Positions 8,261 through 15,973 of a stretch of DNA of 40,016 bases are shown here, piece by piece. Position 1 is the first letter of the stretch; every line of letters begins with the position of its first letter. Source of the DNA: Sulfurovum sp. (GTDB lineage: Bacteria > Campylobacterota > Campylobacteria > Campylobacterales > Sulfurovaceae); the NCBI GenBank assembly GCA_016744875.1, contig JADGDL010000016.1, forward strand, positions 1 through 40,016, given 5' to 3'. Below the pieces are notes generated by a model. That model was not told where the DNA came from, made no database searches, and saw only the letters and a list, made by a program, of their open reading frames with translations. A program made the translations under genes and the position numbers.

Positions 8261-10323
8261 AACGCCTCTGACTCATTTAAAATATCAAGATTGCTCTTAG
8301 GCGTTCGCCGTATTCTATTTGCTGCTGAAGAAGATTGTTCTACCTCAGATACAGTTGGTGTACTTTGTGGTGTTCTTACTATCCTATTACTCGCTGTTGT
8401 AGTTTTCTCTGGGACAGAGACTTCGTCCTTTTCACCAAGCGCTTTCATAACTAATTTATTATAACGTTCTTGAACCTCATCAAGTTCAGATAACATACGT
8501 TTCAACTCCTGCAGATCAGCACTTTTACGTACAATATAAGGAGTAAGGTAGATCACAACATTTTGCTCACGTTCTACATCTGTATTATGTGTAAATAACC
8601 ATTCTCCTAAAATAGGTAGCTCTGATAGATAAGGGACTTCGGATACCGATTTACCTCCAACTCTCTTTATAAGTCCTCCTAATATCACTACCTCTCCATT
8701 CTTTACAACGGTATTGGTCTTTACTGTTCTTTTTGTTGTGGTTGGTCTATCTGCTATTTGTTCTGAAGAAGGGTCTAGGTCTTCTATCTGTACCTCTACT
8801 TCAAGTGTTACCTGATTATTACTTGAGAGTCTTGGTTTGACTTTCAGCGATAACCCAATGTCTTCCCTGGAGTAATTGTTCACAACATTGGAAACACCTG
8901 TGGTGGATTGTTGCGCAGCTGTTAAGATAGACATGGTCTGTCCTACATATATCTCAGCCTCTTTGTTATTGGTACATAACACTGAAGGTTCAGACAAAAG
9001 GTGTGCTGCACCATTACTCTGCAAAAAATCCAACTGTGCACCTAACGCAAATACTTGATTGGTTGAGTCAATTTTAAAGGCAGGATCAGAAGAATAAATA
9101 GGATTACCATTGGCATCAGTACCTTCATAACTATCAGTATTTTGATTTAAAAATCCTAACAGTGATGGGGACATTTGTAATGCAGATGCTCCCATATTTC
9201 CAGCCAAAGAAAATAATCCTGATGAACCAATGGCCCCACCGTTGATACCATACTTCAATCCTATTTGTGCTGCCAAGTTACTATCGACCTCAACGATCTT
9301 TGCTTTGACATATACCTGTACTTTTGGAATATCGATCTTGCGTACAGTCTCTCGTATATTTTTCATTTGCTCGGCTGTTGCAAGAAGTATCAGAGCATTT
9401 CTTTCGATATCTGAGACCACCATCGCTTTGCTAGCGGGTTCTGCACCTTTTTTAGGTGCTTTTACTGCTACATTGTTCATCTGAGAGATCAGCTTACTCA
9501 TAATCTTTTCCATCTCTTCGACATTAGAGTTCTTCAATCGGATGACATACATTTTTTGTGTCGTACTCTCACCTTTTATGTCAAGCTGTTTAATATATTT
9601 CATCATACGATTTATATTATCACTTTTCCCTACAAGTATTATAGAGTTTGTTGCCTCATCTTTAAAGATATCTACCTTCTCGCTCTCAATCGTTTGAGGG
9701 AAGATCTTCTTGGCCATATTTTGTGCATTGGGGAAGACATCTTTCACAATGGAATAGTGTAGCTTGACCACCACAGATTTTTTTTCACCCTTTTCTTCTA
9801 CTGCTTTAATGATCTTCGATATTGCACGAAGTGTTCTAGGTTCTGCAGTGACTGCTAAAACATTATTTTCTTTAAAAGAGATAACTTTGGCACTTTTATG
9901 AAGCAATGGTTTGATCTTTGCACGAAGCACTGCAGCATTAGAGTTTTTAAGAGGGAACATCACTGTTTTCATGGTTTCACCATCAATAGTGGAACTCACA
10001 TCCAAACCTTCACCTGCAGCAATATTGGCCTTGACCACCTTGTAGTAATCGCCCTGATCAACAAGTGTCAAACCTTTACCACTCAAAATAGAGTTTGCCA
10101 AAGGGATAAGTGAGCTTTTCTTGACAGGAACTTGTGAAACGAAATCGATCTTTCCCTTGAGCTCTCCCTCGATCAAAATATTGGTCTGCGTGATCTTGGA
10201 GACCATCTCCACAAAATCATGAAGATTCAAGTTACGGAAGTTTACATCTACACGTTCTTCTTCTGCTTGTAAACCTACTGACAATATAAATATTGTACTC
10301 AAGATTATTTTAATTAATTTCAT
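8257..10323 (-). CDS. gspD: type II secretion outer-membrane secretin GspD
   Basis: A 688-residue secretin forming the outer-membrane pore. A signal peptide (MKLIKIILSTIFILSVGLQA) is followed by the N0 domain (VDVNFRNLNLHDFVEMVSK), N1-N3 repeats (for example YVIRLKNSNVEEMEKIM) and the C-terminal secretin domain, with VKPRLSSNNQVTLEVEVQ and GEVVILGGLIKR close to the end. The tail after the secretin domain (about the last 60 residues) carries two copies of an NRIxRTPxS motif and is otherwise disordered. No typical pilotin-binding S-domain is evident. It has GGAG 7 bp before its ATG and overlaps gspC by 14 bp. Confidence 0.93.
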   Translation of the reverse strand: MKLIKIILSTIFILSVGLQAEEERVDVNFRNLNLHDFVEMVSKITQTNILIEGELKGKIDFVSQVPVKKSSLIPLANSILSGKGLTLVDQGDYYKVVKANIAAGEGLDVSSTIDGETMKTVMFPLKNSNAAVLRAKIKPLLHKSAKVISFKENNVLAVTAEPRTLRAISKIIKAVEEKGEKKSVVVKLHYSIVKDVFPNAQNMAKKIFPQTIESEKVDIFKDEATNSIILVGKSDNINRMMKYIKQLDIKGESTTQKMYVIRLKNSNVEEMEKIMSKLISQMNNVAVKAPKKGAEPASKAMVVSDIERNALILLATAEQMKNIRETVRKIDIPKVQVYVKAKIVEVDSNLAAQIGLKYGINGGAIGSSGLFSLAGNMGASALQMSPSLLGFLNQNTDSYEGTDANGNPIYSSDPAFKIDSTNQVFALGAQLDFLQSNGAAHLLSEPSVLCTNNKEAEIYVGQTMSILTAAQQSTTGVSNVVNNYSREDIGLSLKVKPRLSSNNQVTLEVEVQIEDLDPSSEQIADRPTTTKRTVKTNTVVKNGEVVILGGLIKRVGGKSVSEVPYLSELPILGEWLFTHNTDVEREQNVVIYLTPYIVRKSADLQELKRMLSELDEVQERYNKLVMKALGEKDEVSVPEKTTTASNRIVRTPQSTPTVSEVEQSSSAANRIRRTPKSNLDILNESEAL

Positions 10324-11167
10324 ATTCTAACTCCATTTCTTCTTTTCCTCTTTCTATAACCAGTGTCAAATTTTCTACATTTTTAATATTTTTATAAATT
10401 CCAAAAGCTGCATTATAACTGTTAACTGCCTGTCCATTCACAGACTTAATGATATCATTTCTTTGTAAACCCAATTTTGAAAAAGGGGAATCTTTTTTTA
10501 CAAAACTGATACGAAAACCTTTTGTCACTTTGCCTTTTTTGATCTCTGCTATACCTATATTTTTATAGATATCATCCATATTTTTTGCATAATGGTCAAA
10601 CAGAGACTTGTCGATGATCTTATGGTCCCCAGCATCTGTAACATCACCTTCAGGTACACTACCCCTGGATTTTTGACTATCAAAACTTTTTTGGGATGGT
10701 TGCTTTACGGTATAGTCTCTTTGCGGTGCGCGCTTTTTTATCTTTTCCAACACGACCTCATACCTTTTACCATGTTTGGAAAAATGTGCGAAGTCACTGC
10801 CTGCACCTTCAAGCACAAAACCATTAATATCTTCCCCTTTTGCAAGGACTTTTGTTTTTGATTTATATTGTATGGTGATCACTGTTGTATCTGAAGCATT
10901 ATAAATGGCCAAAAGTTTTATATCTTTAATGCTTCCAGCTGGTTTAAATTTTGTCTCTTTTTTCTTTATTGCTGGTGCTGGTGCTTCGTTTGGCGTTAGC
11001 TTTACTCTGTAATAGAGTGCTTTATTATCTTTTTCTTCTAAATGATCTACACCGCCTGAAGGGAACCACAGCAATGCAACCATAACCCATAATGCCTTGA
11101 CAATAACAACCACGACAAACAATACAATGAGTTTTTTCATAGTATCAGGCTTAAAAAGATGTTTCAT
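10310..11167 (-). CDS. gspC: GspC-like inner-membrane protein with PDZ domain
   Basis: A 285-residue bitopic protein: one membrane helix at about residues 12-34, a periplasmic homology region (about 65-130, with IKLLAIYNASD... as in the GspC HR domain), a Ser/Arg/Lys linker and a C-terminal PDZ domain (about 195-285, GFRISFVKKDSPFSKLGLQ). GspC connects the inner-membrane platform to the secretin N0 domain, which matches its position directly before gspD. Two Met are possible; the first has GGAAGGA upstream, the second has none. Overlaps at both ends indicate one operon. Confidence 0.82.
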   Translation of the reverse strand: MKHLFKPDTMKKLIVLFVVVVIVKALWVMVALLWFPSGGVDHLEEKDNKALYYRVKLTPNEAPAPAIKKKETKFKPAGSIKDIKLLAIYNASDTTVITIQYKSKTKVLAKGEDINGFVLEGAGSDFAHFSKHGKRYEVVLEKIKKRAPQRDYTVKQPSQKSFDSQKSRGSVPEGDVTDAGDHKIIDKSLFDHYAKNMDDIYKNIGIAEIKKGKVTKGFRISFVKKDSPFSKLGLQRNDIIKSVNGQAVNSYNAAFGIYKNIKNVENLTLVIERGKEEMELEYEIN

Positions 11168-11666
11168 AATACCATCCTTCCTCTCCTTGTTTCAGCTTAG
11201 ACTGAAGCATTCCCAATGCTTTGGTATCATTGAAGTCTATATGCAAGGTACGCGCGCTAAGATCAGCACTGCCTCTGGCTTCACCAAAAGGCCCTTCTGC
11301 TTTTACAGTAAGGTCCAAAGGGGCCCAAATGGTTTGGGATATAAGTAGACTTTCTATTTCTGTAGGTGTCATTGTTTTAAGCGATTCATCGATCATCAAA
11401 GTTTCAAAATGGATACTTGTATAAAAAAGTAACGTAAATATATCTAGTTCTTCTATGGTTGCCAAAGGAATGCCTTTCACATACACAGTAACATTTTCAA
11501 GACTTAAAGAGAAGACTCCTTCGCTTCTACTTTCCTCATTAAGCTTTATATCATTTTTAGCAAGTTCCTGTTCAAGACTGAAATAGATCTCCTCTTTAGG
11601 CATAAAAAAGATGATGACAAACCAGATAAGCAACAATACGCCAATTGTATTTTTTACCATCTGCAT
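11151..11666 (-). CDS. GspN-like T2SS protein
   Basis: A 171-residue protein with a single N-terminal membrane helix (about 4-22) and a beta-rich periplasmic part. The pattern AEGPFGEARGSADLSARTL, short amphipathic strands ending in Gly, is like that of GspN family proteins, which are also coded beside GspC/D/L/M in other species. It overlaps the gene before it by 13 bp and gspC by 17 bp. The assignment relies on this repeat pattern and the operon position. Confidence 0.6.
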   Translation of the reverse strand: MQMVKNTIGVLLLIWFVIIFFMPKEEIYFSLEQELAKNDIKLNEESRSEGVFSLSLENVTVYVKGIPLATIEELDIFTLLFYTSIHFETLMIDESLKTMTPTEIESLLISQTIWAPLDLTVKAEGPFGEARGSADLSARTLHIDFNDTKALGMLQSKLKQGEEGWYYETSF

Positions 11667-12055
11667 TTGAACTCCACTTTATAATTTGAACCTGTTTTTT
11701 GTACATCAAGTTTCTCTATGATGACAGGTGTATTCAAGATTTTACTACCTAATTTGTTTAGTTCACTTGGCTTTAACGACGTATAGAGTGCTGTCACTTT
11801 TCTAGATTTATTACTCCATTTCACCTTTGATACGGGGACAATCGTTTTAAGCTTCTCTACTTTTTGACTTATCTTTTTATCTGCCCACACTTTTTTAAGT
11901 GCGACAACCTCTTTAACCTCTTCTATAGTCTGAGTCACTTTGTTGCGCTCCCCTGACTGAGAAGAGATAGCACTCTGCTTATAGAGATACATGCTGAACA
12001 TGAGAAGGAAAGCCGCTAAAACTATCAGTTCGTTTTGATACCGTTTCCAATTCAT
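11654..12055 (-). CDS. GspM-like inner-membrane protein
   Basis: A 133-residue protein with a short cytoplasmic N-terminus, one membrane helix (about 8-25), a coiled-coil stretch (QTIEEVKEVVALKKVWADKK) and a small alpha/beta ferredoxin-like C-terminal domain. This is the layout of GspM/PilO proteins that pair with GspL. It overlaps the L-like gene by 4 bp (ATGA). Sequence identity to GspM is not visible by eye, so the call comes from architecture and order. Confidence 0.6.
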   Translation of the reverse strand: MNWKRYQNELIVLAAFLLMFSMYLYKQSAISSQSGERNKVTQTIEEVKEVVALKKVWADKKISQKVEKLKTIVPVSKVKWSNKSRKVTALYTSLKPSELNKLGSKILNTPVIIEKLDVQKTGSNYKVEFKCRW

Positions 12056-12978
12056 AAAGTACCTTCCATACGCAGATCCTTACCGCCTTTTGTTTTGGAG
12101 ACCTTAAACTGTGCTTGTTTCCCCAAGTTCTCGACACGCTGGGCTATCTGTTCATTGACGCAAGAGAAATTTGCCTTCACACTCTTATGATCCATATAGA
12201 AGGAAGTAAGGGTAACCCCTTTAAAGAGCATTGCTGAAAGCTTTTTGACTGCATCTCTTTTTACTCTTTCTGTTTTATCAAGCTCTCTGTATTTACTCAA
12301 AATGCCTTCGCGTGTATAGCGACTTTGTAAAGAGGGATATTCAGCGTAGAGTGCCTGTAACTCTTCTTCAGCAGACCCGTTTTCCCCTCCATAACGTGAC
12401 CCTTCGATCAAGAACATCATGGCAAAAAATATAAAAAAAGAAGAGACGAGTATAGCTTGCTTTAGCGTGAAGATCGAAGATGAAGCATCTTCAAGGGAAA
12501 CTCCCTTTTTTGGAGTAAACTGTCTGTCAAACTTTAAAGAGGTCGGTTCCTCAGGGCTTAGTGCATTTGCAGGTACAACCACAATGGTTTCATCCAAAGC
12601 AACCAAAGCATCCTGATCACTTAAAATATAAGGTGCGGTGAATTCATCCACTGACTGCTGTGCAAAAAAGATCTTAGAAACATCTCCTAGATGAAAACCT
12701 TTTGTCTGCAAAAAGGAAATGATCATGTCTATATCATAGGCTATAAAAGTCCAATGTTCATCTTCTTTGTATACAAAAAATTCATAAGTACCTTCCCTCT
12801 CAAGCAATCCATCAAATAAGGAGCCTGCAAATCTTTTTGCCTGATAGGCATAACTTACAGGCAATACTTCTTTTGTCATTGTATAGAACTGGGGTGTCAA
12901 CATAATATTGACAGGTTCCGAAAGGGATACATGCTTCATAGCGGTATGCACAAGAAGAAGTTCTTTACTGTTTTCCAT
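12052..12978 (-). CDS. GspL-like T2SS platform protein
   Basis: With the start chosen here the protein is 308 residues (MENSKELLLV...). An N-terminal cytoplasmic region of about 180 residues is followed by a membrane helix (QAILVSSFFIFFAMMFLIEG) and a periplasmic coiled coil plus small domain. This is the plan of GspL/PilM-N type proteins that recruit the ATPase. The open frame extends 24 codons upstream, but that would overlap gspK by 86 bp; the chosen ATG overlaps by only 14 bp and has GGAGAGG about 14 bp upstream. Start confidence is moderate. Confidence 0.62.
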   Translation of the reverse strand: MENSKELLLVHTAMKHVSLSEPVNIMLTPQFYTMTKEVLPVSYAYQAKRFAGSLFDGLLEREGTYEFFVYKEDEHWTFIAYDIDMIISFLQTKGFHLGDVSKIFFAQQSVDEFTAPYILSDQDALVALDETIVVVPANALSPEEPTSLKFDRQFTPKKGVSLEDASSSIFTLKQAILVSSFFIFFAMMFLIEGSRYGGENGSAEEELQALYAEYPSLQSRYTREGILSKYRELDKTERVKRDAVKKLSAMLFKGVTLTSFYMDHKSVKANFSCVNEQIAQRVENLGKQAQFKVSKTKGGKDLRMEGTL

Positions 12979-13888
12979 AAAATTCAAAATACTTTGCCTC
13001 TCCTTGCACATATTCAAAGCTAAACCTATACGGTTTTTCTGCAATTTCATAAGAGACCATACATGTACTCTCTTCTAAAAATGTTTCACCTGCCAAGATC
13101 TTTTTTCTTTTAGCATAATCACCGCCATTCATTGTAATGAACGTTTCCAAGCTGCTTCTGGCGGGATCTTCATACCACTCTTGTACACTTTGCAGATCTA
13201 TCTCAAACATCAATGCAATGAGTTCAGGGGAACTGTACTCAGCATCGACAACGTTGGATGAACCTGAGAAAGAAAAATATCTATCCCATGGAATCTTACT
13301 TACTTTTTCATCATCCACTTCAAACTGATAACGACTCAAGATAGCTGTAAATTGTTGATATGATATAATACCATTTTTTTGTCTAAATCTGCTGTATACA
13401 CCTTGGACAAAGCTTTCTTCATCTCCTATCTCATCAAGAATGATCTCCTGCAATCTCATGCCATCTTCCAGATCATATTCCTGCACAAGAAAATCAAATA
13501 CTGTTTGTGCCAGAACATAAGGCTCGAGCATTTCAGGGTCACTGCCACTTCCCAGCCAATTTATATTTACAGCATTTGAAAGAGGTTTACATGCTACTGA
13601 CATCATGAACCTGCCATCTTCAGAAGCGATAGGGAAAGGAGCAAGATAAAGTGTAGAAAAAAGTGTTTTTTTATCTTTAAGATCGTTAAAGACTTTGGTA
13701 ATATCAGCATAATAGACATTTGCCTGTATCAATGCTTTAGTCTGGGAAGCATCTTCTCTTACTTCATCAAGGTAGCTCAATAAAACGGTTGTAAGTGCAA
13801 TAATAACTGTAAGTACTGACAATGTGACAAGCAAGGCAAAGCCTTCTCTCTGTTTATCAGCGACAAGGGTATTTCCTGTTTTATCCAT
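12965..13888 (-). CDS. gspK: GspK-like minor pseudopilin, first gene of the T2SS operon
   Basis: A 307-residue protein with a prepilin-like leader: a 16-residue charged leader ending QREG, then FALLVTLSVLTVII. The mature residue 5 is Val, not Glu, a known trait of GspK, the tip pseudopilin. The large periplasmic domain includes a helical region with DGMRLQEIILDEIGDEESF, like the GspK alpha domain. It is preceded by a GGGTATAAT-type promoter on the minus strand and is the first of nine genes reading to 3779. Confidence 0.75.
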   Translation of the reverse strand: MDKTGNTLVADKQREGFALLVTLSVLTVIIALTTVLLSYLDEVREDASQTKALIQANVYYADITKVFNDLKDKKTLFSTLYLAPFPIASEDGRFMMSVACKPLSNAVNINWLGSGSDPEMLEPYVLAQTVFDFLVQEYDLEDGMRLQEIILDEIGDEESFVQGVYSRFRQKNGIISYQQFTAILSRYQFEVDDEKVSKIPWDRYFSFSGSSNVVDAEYSSPELIALMFEIDLQSVQEWYEDPARSSLETFITMNGGDYAKRKKILAGETFLEESTCMVSYEIAEKPYRFSFEYVQGEAKYFEFYGKQ

Positions 13889-13905
13889 CTAAAAGCTCTG
13901 TTAAG

Positions 13906-13926
13906 TATAATTTGTTAATTATTATA
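13906..13926. promoter_or_regulatory. divergent promoters of the gspK operon and gspG
   Basis: A plus-strand TATAAT (13906-13911, 45 bp before the gspG ATG) and a minus-strand TATAAT preceded by TTGGG (13921-13926, about 33 bp before the gspK ATG) lie 9 bp apart, face to face. Both T2SS transcription units therefore start from the same 67-bp gap and are probably co-regulated. Confidence 0.6.
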
Positions 13927-13955
13927 CCCAAGCAAAGTAAACTAAAGGAATATAC

Positions 13956-14387
13956 ATGCCTCAAAAACAAAAGTTAAGATCAGGGTTTTCTCTCATAGAA
14001 CTCCTCATCGTTATAGTCATACTTGGAGGACTTGTTGCAGTCGTTGCTCCTGGCCTTATGGATTCTGCAGATCAGGCAAAAAGAGATACGGTCTGCTTAA
14101 AGATGAATGATCTTAAAAAGAGACTGGACATGTTCAAACTTGACAATGGAAATTTTCCTGAAACTGAAGAAGGGTTCCAAGCACTTTTAAGTAATCCTGA
14201 TGAAGAAAAATACCCTGGGTACCGTGCAAAACCTTACTTGAAAAAACTCCCTAAAGATTCATGGAAAACCCCTTTTCTTTATGTCAATAAAGGCTCTGAA
14301 GTTGAGATCATCTCTTTTGCAGCAGATAGACAGGAAGGTGGAGAAGAGAACAATAAAGATATCTTATTTAGTGAATGTACAGACTAA
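13956..14387 (+). CDS. gspG: major pseudopilin GspG
   Basis: A 143-residue pseudopilin. A short leader ending in Gly11 is followed by FSLIELLIVIVILGGLVAVV, the canonical GspG membrane helix with Glu+5. The C-terminal part has the GspG features: DLKKRLDMFKLDNGNFPETEEGF, then YLKKLPKDSWKTPFLYV (the conserved KD-WG/TPY region) and the acidic Ca2+-loop end. It forms the pseudopilus shaft. AAAGGAA precedes the ATG. It heads a three-gene pseudopilin unit diverging from the main operon. Confidence 0.93.
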   Translation: MPQKQKLRSGFSLIELLIVIVILGGLVAVVAPGLMDSADQAKRDTVCLKMNDLKKRLDMFKLDNGNFPETEEGFQALLSNPDEEKYPGYRAKPYLKKLPKDSWKTPFLYVNKGSEVEIISFAADRQEGGEENNKDILFSECTD

Positions 14388-14421
14388 GATACTTTAAATG
14401 AATTTACCCTTGAGATCTAGC

Positions 14422-14946
14422 ATGAATAAGGGGTTCTCTCTCATAGAACTTCTTGTTGTCATTCTGCTTGTCTCAATTGTCTATTTCCTTGGTTTTGAAG
14501 AATTTGAACTTGTAAAACCAAAACCACAACCATTAACCCCTATGAACCTCAAAGCACAGATCATAAAGTCAGAACTTTATGAGGGACAAGCAACCCTCAT
14601 GTGTCTTGACAAGTGTTCTACCTGCTACACAAGAACTGATCTTAGTTCTCCTTTTCAAGCCTACTCAAAGGCCATTGATCTTCAAAATCTAAAAGCCTAT
14701 ACACTGGATGAAAGCGATTCTCTTGTGCGTATAGAGTATGGAAGATATGATGATAAAAAGATCTGTCTTATCATGGACTTCTATCATAATGGGAGCTCTA
14801 CACAGATCATTTTGGAAAATAAGGAGGGGACCTACTTCCTGCCTTCATTTTTTGATACCCCATTGCGCTTTGACTCACCCGAAGAGGCAAAAGAGTACTG
14901 GGTGAAAAAAAGTCACAGCCTCTCTGATACTGGAGCGTATTACTGA
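14422..14946 (+). CDS. minor pseudopilin (GspH-like position)
   Basis: A prepilin-type protein of 174 residues from the chosen ATG (MNKGFSLIELLVVILLV), with Glu at +5 after cleavage at Gly4. The open frame could begin 8 codons earlier at 14398; neither start has a strong ribosome site, and the shorter leader is more typical. The mature domain has a CLDKCSTC cluster, suggesting disulfides or metal binding, which is unusual for minor pseudopilins. It lies directly after gspG and overlaps the next gene by 1 bp. Confidence 0.72.
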   Translation: MNKGFSLIELLVVILLVSIVYFLGFEEFELVKPKPQPLTPMNLKAQIIKSELYEGQATLMCLDKCSTCYTRTDLSSPFQAYSKAIDLQNLKAYTLDESDSLVRIEYGRYDDKKICLIMDFYHNGSSTQIILENKEGTYFLPSFFDTPLRFDSPEEAKEYWVKKSHSLSDTGAYY

Positions 14947-15359
14947 TGAAACCCTTACGCCCGGCATTTACCATTATTGAGATCCTCGTCTCTGTACTTA
15001 TCCTCTCAGTCTCGATCATCTATATCCTTCAGATCCATAGTTCAAACCATGAACAGATCGTCTATATCTCAGAAAGGAACAAATATACGCTTGAAGACTC
15101 CTTGTATCTGGACAGTGATATGATGAAGTATCATAAAGCGAGTAAAAGTGCCTATGATCTACTTGCAAAAGAGTTTAAGATCAAAGAGTTCCAAAGCCGT
15201 GATATACTAAAAAAAACAGAGCGTGAATTCTTTATTCATGAAGAGATATATATCATTCCTCCTTCAGATGTACCGGGACCTACAGCGCTTGCAAAAGAGA
15301 TTACATTAAAAGGGGAATATAGTTCCAATTATTGGCATTTTGAAATTCAAGGTTTATAA
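14946..15359 (+). CDS. minor pseudopilin (GspI-like position)
   Basis: A 137-residue prepilin-type protein: leader MKPLRPA, then FTIIEILVSVLILSVSIIYIL with Glu+5. GspI proteins are of about this size. Its ATG shares one base with the previous stop (TGATG), so translation is coupled. It ends the plus-strand pseudopilin unit and converges on infC across 62 bp. Confidence 0.7.
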   Translation: MKPLRPAFTIIEILVSVLILSVSIIYILQIHSSNHEQIVYISERNKYTLEDSLYLDSDMMKYHKASKSAYDLLAKEFKIKEFQSRDILKKTEREFFIHEEIYIIPPSDVPGPTALAKEITLKGEYSSNYWHFEIQGL

Positions 15360-15421
15360 AAAAGGTGGGAAGAATCATGCGGTCAGAAAAAGACCACATA
15401 ATTATATAAGATAGACAGGTA

Positions 15422-15973
15422 CTATTTTTTAAGCGGTGTAACGTACATATTGATGTAACGGCCTTCTTGGGATGCTTTACTCTCAAGATTACCCACATCT
15501 TCCAACATAGGCCAGACACGGTTAAGCACATCCACACCCCACTCAGGATTCGCCATTTCACGTCCTCTTAGAAATACACGCAATTTCACATGTTTTCCTT
15601 TTTCAAGGAACTCTCTGGCATGTTTCACTTTGTAAGCGATATCATTCTCTGCGATCTTACAAGAGAACTTTACCTCTTTTACTTCAATTTTCTTTTGGTT
15701 CTTACGTGCTTCTTTTTTCTTCTTTTCCAGCTCGTACTTATGTTTACCGTAGTCCATTACTTTCGCAACAGGAGGTTTAGCATCAGGAGAGACCAATACC
15801 AGATCAAGTCCCTTCTCTTCAGCTATATTTAACGCCTCAGTCCTGGAGATGATACCAAATTGCTCACCATCATCACCCAATACTCTAAGTTCATTTTCTC
15901 TGATCGCCTCATTCATAATGGTGCTGTCAGCTTTTTTTCTACCCCTGTTGTTTCTGTCGTTTTGTCTACTCAA
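15422..15973 (-). CDS. infC: translation initiation factor IF-3 with TTG start
   Basis: IF-3, 183 residues. It binds the 30S subunit and checks start-codon pairing. The N-domain (NEAIRENELRVLGDDGEQFGIISRTEAL), the linker region KVMDYGKHKYELEKKKKEARK and the C-domain (IDYKVKHAREFLEKGKHVKLRVFLRGREM-like) are all present. The only possible upstream start is TTG, with AAGAAGG 6 bp before it and an in-frame stop just upstream; it overlaps the thrS stop (TTGA). Rare start codons on infC are a known means of autoregulation by IF-3. rpmI and rplT, usually next, are missing downstream. Confidence 0.95.
   Translation of the reverse strand: MSRQNDRNNRGRKKADSTIMNEAIRENELRVLGDDGEQFGIISRTEALNIAEEKGLDLVLVSPDAKPPVAKVMDYGKHKYELEKKKKEARKNQKKIEVKEVKFSCKIAENDIAYKVKHAREFLEKGKHVKLRVFLRGREMANPEWGVDVLNRVWPMLEDVGNLESKASQEGRYINMYVTPLKK

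Noticed and set aside
12979..13050. Longer N-terminus for the GspL-like protein
   Set aside because: It would overlap gspK by 86 bp, whereas a start with only a 14-bp overlap is available.
15375..15397. GCGGTC/GACCAC repeat between the GspI-like gene and infC
   Set aside because: Contains a mismatch and lacks a T-run on either strand; may be a weak terminator but is not supported.
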